Shown here in pieces: positions 1 to 4,999 of a stretch of 8,440 nt of DNA. The DNA lies in NCBI GenBank assembly GCA_949739085.1, contig CATIYU010000197.1:1-8440 (forward strand), read 5' to 3'. Numbering within the stretch: the stretch's first letter is position 1; every line of letters begins with the position of its first letter. Both the position numbers and the translations under genes were made by a program. The notes below the pieces were generated by a model. It worked only from the letters and a program-made list of their open reading frames with translations, was not told where the DNA came from and made no database searches. Source of the DNA: an uncultured Eubacteriales bacterium. Its GTDB lineage: Bacteria > Bacillota_A > Clostridia > Oscillospirales > Oscillospiraceae.

Positions 1-4
1 AAAG

Positions 5-33
5 TTAAAATTTCCTATCCCTTAAAATTCCTC
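5..33. repeat. Short direct repeat TTAAAATT with CC-rich ends
   Basis: TTAAAATT occurs at 5-12 and 22-29 with a 17-nt period, each copy soon followed by a TCC or CCTC stretch. On the minus strand this reads as two GGAATTTTAA-like copies and may include the ribosome binding region of a gene beyond the left edge. Evidence is limited by the window end. Confidence 0.3.
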
Positions 34-55
34 TTGACAAATGCTTAGTTGGTCT

Positions 56-80
56 CCCTCACCGCCGGGGGCGGCGAGGG
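56..80. repeat. Second GC-rich inverted repeat
   Basis: CCCTCACCGCC (56-66) pairs with GGCGGCGAGGG (70-80) with a single A-C mismatch and a 3-nt loop. It sits only 5 nt from the hairpin at 86-104, making a tandem hairpin pair downstream of the small gene. There is no T-run on either side. Confidence 0.5.
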
Positions 81-85
81 TCTTG

Positions 86-110
86 GCCCCGCCAACGGCG
101 GGGCTTTCTT
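86..110 (+). terminator. GC-rich hairpin with T-rich tail on the plus strand
   Basis: GCCCCGCC (86-93) and GGCGGGGC (97-104) form a perfect 8-bp stem with a 3-nt loop, followed on the plus strand by TTTCTT. It has the form of an intrinsic terminator for plus-strand transcription. On the minus strand, the direction of the nearby gene, no T-run follows. There is no plus-strand gene in the window for it to serve, so its role is unclear. Confidence 0.5.
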
Positions 111-149
111 CATGCGGTGGGGTGATTGAAATTGGGAGGACGAAGTCTG

Positions 150-458
150 TTATTGCCGCACAATGCTTCGTACTTTCCCAGCCTGTGCAAGCACATCTTC
201 CACTCCGTCCTCGTCCTGCCAGACGCAGGAAACGGCGCAGTCCATGAACCATTCGGAGCGCAGCAGAGAGAGGATGATATCCCACATGATGGCGAAGTCA
301 TCGCCGTGGCCCCTGTCTTTGAAGGCGAGGGTATCACTGTTAGAGACGCAGGGGAGGTCGTAGGCGGCGAACAGGCTTTCTATCGTCCGATGCACATTTT
401 CCAGCGTGCATCCTCTCCGTGCTGCGACGGCTTTGTCAAAGAAAAATTTCACATTCAT
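150..458 (-). CDS. Small hypothetical protein, 102 residues
   Basis: The ATG at 456-458 is well supported: AGGAGG (468-473) lies 9 nt upstream and a good promoter precedes it, so this is a real gene. A longer frame to 491 would begin before the ribosome binding site and is rejected. The product starts MNVKFFFDKAVAARRG and has a run of acidic and aromatic residues in the middle (GHGDDFAIMWDIILSLLR, then FMDCAVSCVWQDEDG). It has three cysteines, no signal peptide, no transmembrane helix and no motif I recognise. It lies after the partition-like genes and has its own promoter, so it is probably expressed independently. It may be a cargo or accessory protein of a mobile element; no function is proposed. 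Unlike its upstream neighbours, it is intact. Confidence 0.75.
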   Translation of the reverse strand: MNVKFFFDKAVAARRGCTLENVHRTIESLFAAYDLPCVSNSDTLAFKDRGHGDDFAIMWDIILSLLRSEWFMDCAVSCVWQDEDGVEDVLAQAGKVRSIVRQ

Positions 459-489
459 TTTGCGATTCCTCCTGTTTTTGATAGCCCAC

Positions 490-518
490 ATTATACTGTC
501 TCGCTTCTGCGTTATCCA
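490..518 (-). promoter_or_regulatory. Sigma-70-type promoter of the small unknown gene
   Basis: A perfect TATAAT -10 box (minus strand, 490-495) is spaced 17 nt from TGGATA (513-518), a 4-of-6 match to the -35 consensus. Transcription would start near 483, leaving a leader of about 25 nt that contains the AGGAGG at 468-473. Confidence 0.65.
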
Positions 519-550
519 GATAATTCGCCAGACAGTGCGGCGCTCTTGTA

Positions 551-570
551 GTGTGTATCAATTTACACAC
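551..570. promoter_or_regulatory. Perfect inverted repeat, possible operator
   Basis: GTGTGTA (551-557) and TACACAC (564-570) form a perfect 7-bp inverted repeat with a 6-nt spacer. It lies between the ParR-like terminator and the promoter of the small gene at 150-458, about 33 nt upstream of the -35 box. Position and symmetry suggest a protein-binding site; no regulator can be named. Confidence 0.4.
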
Positions 571-587
571 CGCTTTTCCAAAGAAAA

Positions 588-619
588 CGGCCCGATGCGT
601 ATCAGTACACATCGGGCCG
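588..619 (-). terminator. Rho-independent terminator after the ParR-like gene
   Basis: CGGCCCGATG (588-597) and its perfect complement (610-619) form a 10-bp GC-rich stem with a 12-nt loop, starting 7 nt after the TAG at 627-629. On the minus strand it is followed by TTTTCTTT, a classic intrinsic terminator. It closes the partition-like module. Confidence 0.85.
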
Positions 620-626
620 CTCAAAG

Positions 627-924
627 CTATTCTTCTTTCTGTATTGCCAGAAGGAAATCCAAGACAGCGGTGTCCACAGTAGTATCCGGTTCCTCCACTA
701 CTTCTGCCGTCTGTGGAATCGCCACGTTTTTCAGTTCTTCCCGGAGAAGCTTTCTCAGGGTATCCTCCAGGCCTTTTTGTCTGTGATAGCCGCAGACCGC
801 CTCGCAGATAGCGCTGGTCTTGTTCTTTTGCTGGAAGAGGATTCCATGTCTCCCGCTGCTTGGGGTTATCCAATGACAGCACAATGTGGAGCCGCCACTT
901 TTTACTGTCTCGATCACCGCTCAT
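627..924 (-). pseudogene. ParR-like partition DNA-binding protein, frameshifted
   Basis: Two frames join into one plausible small DNA-binding protein. The first gives MSGDRDSKKWRLHIVLSLDN then PKQRETWN, with a short beta strand as in ribbon-helix-helix proteins. The second continues LFQQKNKTSAICEAVCGYHR, then an acidic-basic linker, and ends AVLDFLLAIQKEE. A single extra C (plus-strand GG at 839-840) separates them; without it the product would be 98 residues, right for plasmid ParR-type centromere-binding proteins. The span 627-924 is 298 nt, one more than 99 codons, which fits this. An alternative start is the ATG at 934-936. It overlaps the damaged ParB-like gene and is followed by a terminator. 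As written the protein cannot be made whole. ParR assignment is by resemblance of architecture. Confidence 0.65.
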
Positions 925-1169
925 CAGACCGCGCATTTACCCACCAGTCTTTCGGCAGGATCTCATTTTTGAGCAGATCCCCAATGGTCTGAAACGTCTG
1001 GGCCAATTCATAAGACTCCTTCACCGAGTCCTCCGGGGTCATGCGGGTACACTCCGCCCAGATACGCACATTTTCCTCTGTGGGTGTCAGCAGAACGGCC
1101 CTCATAGGTTTTGCAGAACAGGCCAGCGATTTTTCCCCTGCGATCTACTTCAGCATCCGACTGGTCGAT
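914..1169 (-). pseudogene. Detached C-terminal part of the ParB-like gene
   Basis: Past the amber codon at 1170-1172, the ParB frame reads IDQSDAEVDRRGKIAGLFCKTYE, which looks like normal protein. It then loses sense at a GGG run (plus-strand CCC at 1099-1101). Removing one G joins it to AVLLTPTEENVRIWAECTRMTP and onward to the TGA at 914-916. The second segment is also a 63-codon frame with an ATG at 1103-1105, but no ribosome binding site precedes that ATG. I infer one ancestral C-terminal domain broken by a nonsense change and a 1-nt insertion. The alternative is a separate small gene of unknown function. Its end overlaps the start of the ParR-like gene by about 11 nt, typical of an old operon. 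Confidence 0.55.
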
Positions 1170-1787
1170 CTATCGCACAGCCGACAGCATCTCTGCGGCA
1201 GCGGACTCTCGCTCCTCTGGCGGCAGTTGCTGGACAGCTTTCAAGATCCTCCAGCCTCGGTTGATGGACAGTTCCTTGTTTTCCAGAGCATTTTTCAGCA
1301 ATTGGGGTACATTTTCGGCTAACTGTGCGATCCTGCCCATTGCCTGCTCCCCAATCCCAACAGCCTGGGCCATTTCTTTCCTGGTATTGATGGGCTGGAG
1401 CGCTTTTGGCGAATTCACCGAAAGCGCTCCCTTGTTTGATTTGTCCCCACCAACCGCTGATTGGTTTGCCCCTGCCCTGGCTTCGATATCCGATTTCAAT
1501 CGGAGAGCGATTTGCCCCAATTCCCACTTGTCCAGATTACGGCGGCCCTTCTGTGTGTCCAGAGCCCACTGCTTGGCTTCCAGCAGATCGGCAAGCGAAA
1601 ACACCAGCATTTTGTAGGGCAGACCATGTTTTTCGCAGATGCGGAACCGATTGTGCCCGTCAATAATGACCATGTCCTCGTTGACGATGACGGGAGCGTA
1701 GCAGCCATTTTCCAGGATATCGCTCTCCAAAGAAGAAATCTGCTCCACGCTCAGGGGCGGGAACAGTTCCTCCATCTCCGACAGCAC
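1170..1787 (-). CDS. ParB-like nuclease/partition-domain protein, 5' and 3' ends damaged
   Basis: The N-terminal ParB fold is clear: MEELFPPLSVEQ, the DGHNR motif at residues 43-47 (counted from the GTG at 1785-1787) and the KGRRNLDKWELGQIALRL block at 80-97. A probable helix-turn-helix, TRKEMAQAVGIGEQAMGRI, follows at 135-153. Such proteins bind DNA in plasmid or integrative-element partition loci. No ATG fits. The GTG has no ribosome binding site, whereas an in-frame CTG at 1833-1835 lies 8 nt after AAGGAG; the frame stays open to 2009. An amber TAG at 1170-1172 ends it, but the same frame continues with DRRGKIAGLFCKTYE and, after a 1-nt shift, with a further tail listed separately. It probably began as a longer protein of nearly 300 residues. 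The ParB call is firm; function is doubtful. Confidence 0.8.
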   Translation of the reverse strand: MLSEMEELFPPLSVEQISSLESDILENGCYAPVIVNEDMVIIDGHNRFRICEKHGLPYKMLVFSLADLLEAKQWALDTQKGRRNLDKWELGQIALRLKSDIEARAGANQSAVGGDKSNKGALSVNSPKALQPINTRKEMAQAVGIGEQAMGRIAQLAENVPQLLKNALENKELSINRGWRILKAVQQLPPEERESAAAEMLSAVR

Positions 1788-2018
1788 AACGGGCGTTCGC
1801 TCAGAGCTGCCGTATTCGGTTTTCGTGTTTTGCAGAGTACCATCTCCTTCAGTTTGATTTTTGAGAGCTTCCGCTGAGATGTGCCGTTCTACCCAATCCG
1901 GTTCCTGACAGGCAACCCTGCTCGGCGCTGTGTCGTATGGCTTCCCTTGGCCCGCTCCCTCAAACTGAAAACATGGCAGGCTTCCCTGGAAAAGTATCTG
2001 ATTGGACGGTCATTCACT

Positions 2019-2053
2019 TGTACCCCCCAAGCGCATTTGCGCCTGGGGGTACA
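2019..2053. repeat. GC-rich imperfect inverted repeat
   Basis: TGTACCCCC at 2019-2027 pairs with GGGGGTACA at 2045-2053. Inside, GCGC (2031-2034) pairs with GCGC (2039-2042) around an ATTT loop, with a small internal mismatch between the two stems. No T-run follows on either strand, so a simple terminator is unlikely. It could be a recombination or protein-binding site at the junction between the two modules, or the remnant of an element end. Confidence 0.5.
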
Positions 2054-2058
2054 GCGTA

Positions 2059-2101
2059 AAGCCTGTTAATGATGCCCAACCTCTTTCGAGGAAGCCTGTT
2101 A
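2059..2101. repeat. Direct repeat AAGCCTGTTA, two copies
   Basis: AAGCCTGTTA occurs at 2059-2068 and again at 2092-2101, a 33-nt period, immediately beside the GC-rich hairpin. A short palindrome (CCTC-TTTC-GAGG) lies between the copies. Two 10-nt copies could be chance, but their place at a module border makes them worth noting. Confidence 0.4.
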
Positions 2102-2568
2102 GAGTAAATATGAAGTAAAACACTAATAATTTCTAATAATATCACTGTACTGCAAGTATAACTCCAATGAGAATGCCTGTCAAGGCGAAATTTGGAAGCA
2201 GCAAGGAAACCAAATCCCACAAGCAAGCAAAAGATGTGTATGGCCATATGATTTTTCTCTAATGTAGAGTCTGCTCCGCAACCCCGTTTAAAAGGGAATT
2301 GAGCGCAAAAAGCGTGAAAAACATCCAAAAGCAGCTTTTTCAAACAAACTGAGCCAAAAAATATGGACAAAGTACGGCCTGTTCCTGTCGCCATATGCAG
2401 GAGTCGACTTGCCAGGTACAAGGGTTTTGAGAGGTTTCTGATAAAAACCTTGCACTTTGAACTTCCCTTTTTGCTCTGTATCCGTTGCAGACCAAAGGCT
2501 TTGAGGTTGCGGAGTACTCCCTAATGCATAGGCGGGTGCGAGTACTGATTCTACAGGAGGGGGATTAA

Positions 2569-2604
2569 ATTAACGGCCATCGGCTAAAGCCAGTGGCCGT
2601 TAAT
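2569..2604 (-). terminator. Hairpin terminator of the restriction operon
   Basis: A perfect 11-bp inverted repeat (ATTAACGGCCA at 2569-2579 and its complement at 2594-2604) encloses a 14-nt loop that itself contains GGC/GCC. It begins 16 nt after the last stop codon of the operon, and on the minus strand it is followed by a moderately T-rich stretch (TTTAATCC). The stem is AT-rich at its base, so it could act in either direction. Confidence 0.65.
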
Positions 2605-2620
2605 GCAGTTTAAATACTAA

Positions 2621-2842
2621 TTATATACCCACTTTCCCACTGTTTCGCTTTTTACTTGCCGTTTCTGCTCTTTTGCTATTTTGCTTTGATCCAAGTTCTG
2701 CGATGTTTCTTCGCTTTAGCAATTCATTAAAATTAAGTATGTCGATTCCCGGAAACCGATCAAGAATGGCGAGGTATGTTTTGTCTGGCTCCTGGAATTC
2801 GTCAAGGATTATCTTCTGCTTTTCCAAGACTCGCTGCGTCAT
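2621..2842 (-). CDS. 73-residue frame, likely detached C-terminus of the ImmA/IrrE-like protein
   Basis: The frame starts with ATG overlapping the TGA of the ImmA-like gene (ATGA, 4 nt), which could allow reinitiation; no ribosome binding site precedes it. The segment with PDKTYLAILDRFPGIDI then FNELLKRRNIAELG resembles, from memory of the family, the extreme C-terminus of longer ImmA/IrrE proteins of about 550 residues. This frame is also open a few codons upstream of the ATG (KFDLR), which fits the same tail. The simplest reading is that a deletion of about ten codons plus a frameshift near 2842-2860 split one gene in two. The last 20 residues are lysine-, arginine- and serine-rich and have no counterpart I recall. 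Alternatively it is an independent small basic protein translated by coupling. Confidence 0.6.
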   Translation of the reverse strand: MTQRVLEKQKIILDEFQEPDKTYLAILDRFPGIDILNFNELLKRRNIAELGSKQNSKRAETASKKRNSGKVGI

Positions 2843-4266
2843 CCGCAGGTCAAACTTGCACCCATGTCGTTTTTTGCGTTATTCTTAATATCAATATGAT
2901 AGTTTTTGTGTAATTTGGTAGCGGTATGGAAGCTGTCCGGGTAGCGGAGACCGTGACTGTCAAACCAGTACCATAGTGCTTGGCAAAGCGTAGTAAACGG
3001 GTCACGGAGCATTTGAATGAACTTTTTCTGGTATTCATCGTAATCCGTAAAGATGCTGTCAGCAACCGCATCATAAATATCGCTGTCTTTGACCTTGGAG
3101 AACTCACTGGGCCTTTTGCCCATCTTTTCATTCCATTCAACATTCTCAAGGAAGGATTTGAATCCAGCTTGGTAGGTCGGATGGAATGAGAGCATCCGCT
3201 GGTCAACGCCAGAGGCATGGTACAGACAGGCGTAGCCCTGGTAGTCTTTCTCAACGAGTTTGTAGGAAACGATGTGCTGTTCGCAGATATTCAGCGTGCA
3301 GGCCGCAAGATTTATCTTGGCACTCCGTGTCAGATGCGGCTCACCGTTTTTGAAGGATATATACTTCTTGTCAGCGACAACGAAGTAGCCATCGGCAAAA
3401 ACCATATGATTGGTTTTTACCCACTCTTCAAGAACAACATTCTGGGAAAGCAACTCAAAGGCGTCTTCTATAGTCAGCGCGATATGCTCTTTGCGTTTGA
3501 ACTCCCCAAAGACATCCGTATAATCCGACATCTCCATCAGTCTGCCTTCAATCTCGACCTCAATTAGGCGTATTTTAGCAGACGTTCGGGAAACCTGAAA
3601 GAAATCCGCCAGCTTGTCAACAAGCGCGTCGCAGCCCTCCAACTGCTCACTCAGAAATTCCTCCGCCTTTTTGATGAACATCGCCTTGGGCATCAGCACG
3701 CGGGGAGCAAGCCGATGTGCCTGCCACTCCAGCCATTCCACCTCATTCTGCTTTGTACGCTTCCCGGAAGGCGGTTCAAAATTTCTGCGGGACTGACGGC
3801 ACATGATGGGATACAGTTCTTCTTTTGCTTTCCTGTTTTTCCGCTCCAGTATCTTGAAATAGGTCTGATCCTTATCCCAGTGAATCATCTCGTGGATGAG
3901 GGTATTGCGTTTACTTCCCTCACCGTATACCCATTCCGAATCCGGGTCGAAGAGCAGCGTGCCCGCCGGATAGAAGGTGGGCACATAGTCGCCTTTATCT
4001 GCGTTATAAATCCGCACATAGCCGTCCAGCAGCATACAGCAGCCAAAGATGTCCAGATTCTTGGAAAGGGATGCTGTTTTCACCGTCAGATCTGCGTCAC
4101 GCAGCATATCGTCGACCGGGAGCGGCATGGGTGTGGTCAATGCCTTCTCGCAGTACTTTGTGAGGAACTTTGCGGCGTAATCATCCAGCCGATTGACACC
4201 GATAATAAGCGCACCGGATTTGGGGTCAATATCATAAATATCACTGCGTGTCAGCTTACTTGGCAT
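2839..4266 (-). CDS. ImmA/IrrE family metallo-endopeptidase, C-terminus probably truncated
   Basis: A 475-residue protein with the zinc peptidase site HEMIH at 125-129 and a likely third ligand, E180, in EWQAHRLAPRVLMP, the equivalent of the ExxANxFAxxLLMP block of ImmA/IrrE. A short helix-turn-helix-like stretch, LADFFQVSRTSAKIRL (219-234), follows, as in many ImmA proteins. Known members such as ImmA of ICEBs1 cleave a repressor, but the substrate here is unknown. The ATG at 4264-4266 is preferred because GAGGA lies 5 nt upstream; the ATG pair at 4282-4287 lacks a ribosome binding site. It overlaps the YgjP-like gene by 11 nt. The C-terminal part (FHTATKLHKNYHIDIKNN) resembles the start of a Cro/XRE-like tail that continues, after a gap and frame change, in the next small frame. 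The gene is therefore probably shortened. Confidence 0.88.
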   Translation of the reverse strand: MPSKLTRSDIYDIDPKSGALIIGVNRLDDYAAKFLTKYCEKALTTPMPLPVDDMLRDADLTVKTASLSKNLDIFGCCMLLDGYVRIYNADKGDYVPTFYPAGTLLFDPDSEWVYGEGSKRNTLIHEMIHWDKDQTYFKILERKNRKAKEELYPIMCRQSRRNFEPPSGKRTKQNEVEWLEWQAHRLAPRVLMPKAMFIKKAEEFLSEQLEGCDALVDKLADFFQVSRTSAKIRLIEVEIEGRLMEMSDYTDVFGEFKRKEHIALTIEDAFELLSQNVVLEEWVKTNHMVFADGYFVVADKKYISFKNGEPHLTRSAKINLAACTLNICEQHIVSYKLVEKDYQGYACLYHASGVDQRMLSFHPTYQAGFKSFLENVEWNEKMGKRPSEFSKVKDSDIYDAVADSIFTDYDEYQKKFIQMLRDPFTTLCQALWYWFDSHGLRYPDSFHTATKLHKNYHIDIKNNAKNDMGASLTCG

Positions 4267-4999
4267 CTGTATCCTCTTCTCCATCATCCAGTGGATCGAG
4301 AGGCATTTCGCTGAGCAACTGCTTTGCCTCTTTCCAGTTTGGACAATATTTCTCTACTAAAGCCCTGAACCTGTTGGTGTGATTTTTCTCCAGCAGGTGA
4401 ACAAGCTCATGCGTTACCACGTACTCCAGACACTCTATCGGTTTATGGACAAGCTGGAGATTGATGAGAATGCGTTTCTCATCAATATTGCAGGAACCCC
4501 AGCGTGTTTTCATATACTTGATATTGCAGGCGCTTGTTTCCACGCCGATACGCTCCTCGCACCGCTTGAGGATTGGCGGCAGGAGGCGCTTTAGTTCTGC
4601 GCGATACCACTCCGTGAGCGCCTTCTCCCGGCTCTCCTCCGATGCACCTTTCGGGGCGTGCATAATGATGCGCTGCGGTGTCTTTTCTATCTTATATCGG
4701 TTTCCCTCATAGATGACCTGCAGCATATGGGGTTTTCCCCAGAGGTAGCAAGCCTCCCCGGATACATATTCCCGTTTTGACTGTCGGAGCTGGGCAAGCA
4801 TCCGATCCCGGACCTTTGTAATCTCCGGCACCTTGCGGAGAACGTAGTATCGAATGGCATCCTCCGAAGTTTCAGCAGGTGCGCTGACCGTCACATCCCC
4901 TTCCGGAGGATTGACCCGGATGTACAGATTTTTCTGCCTAGGTTTCCGGGTCACCTCAACAGAGATTCCCGCAACGGTTATGGTTTCATTAACGGTCAT
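4256..4999 (-). CDS. YgjP-like (DUF45/M48-type) zinc metallopeptidase
   Basis: A predicted cytoplasmic zinc peptidase of 247 residues, the usual size for YgjP/DUF45 (WLM-like) proteins. The family signature is clear: MKTRWGSC at 163-170, then HELVH at 197-201 giving two zinc histidines and the catalytic glutamate, with H207 in NHTNRF as the likely third ligand. There is no signal peptide or membrane segment. The ATG at 4997-4999 overlaps the hsdR stop by 11 nt and is preceded by purine-rich AGAGG stretches; a longer frame from 5074 would lie wholly within hsdR and is less likely. Proteins of this family are often found beside hsdR in type I restriction operons, but their role there is not established to my knowledge. 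A part in turnover or processing of the restriction enzyme is an inference. Confidence 0.93.
   Translation of the reverse strand: MTVNETITVAGISVEVTRKPRQKNLYIRVNPPEGDVTVSAPAETSEDAIRYYVLRKVPEITKVRDRMLAQLRQSKREYVSGEACYLWGKPHMLQVIYEGNRYKIEKTPQRIIMHAPKGASEESREKALTEWYRAELKRLLPPILKRCEERIGVETSACNIKYMKTRWGSCNIDEKRILINLQLVHKPIECLEYVVTHELVHLLEKNHTNRFRALVEKYCPNWKEAKQLLSEMPLDPLDDGEEDTDAK

Larger units (their letters stand above)
2013..2568. other. Stretch without a recognised gene
   Basis: About 550 nt separate the restriction operon from the partition-like module. On the minus strand one frame is open from 2520 to 2014 with only a TTG (2421) or later ATG as start and no ribosome binding site. Its translation has two hydrophobic stretches (LLVGFGFLAAS and TVILLEIISVLLHIYS) but matches nothing I know. 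Composition is more AT-rich than the flanking genes. I regard it as intergenic or as a decayed mobile-element remnant. It also carries the hairpin and direct repeat listed separately. Confidence 0.4.

Noticed and set aside
34..62. TTGACA at 34-39 as a plus-strand promoter
   Set aside because: No -10 box lies at the proper distance; the sequence there is GC-rich hairpin.
22..337. Other frames overlapping the small gene at 150-458 on both strands
   Set aside because: They lack ribosome binding sites and overlap a gene with strong start signals.
1150..1527. Minus-strand 125-codon frame within the ParB-like gene
   Set aside because: It overlaps the clear ParB domain and helix-turn-helix in another frame and has low-complexity, unfamiliar content.
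4267..4287. Earlier ATG pair for the ImmA-like protein
   Set aside because: No ribosome binding site precedes it, while the ATG at 4266 has GAGGA at 5 nt and gives the same 11-nt overlap seen at the previous junction.
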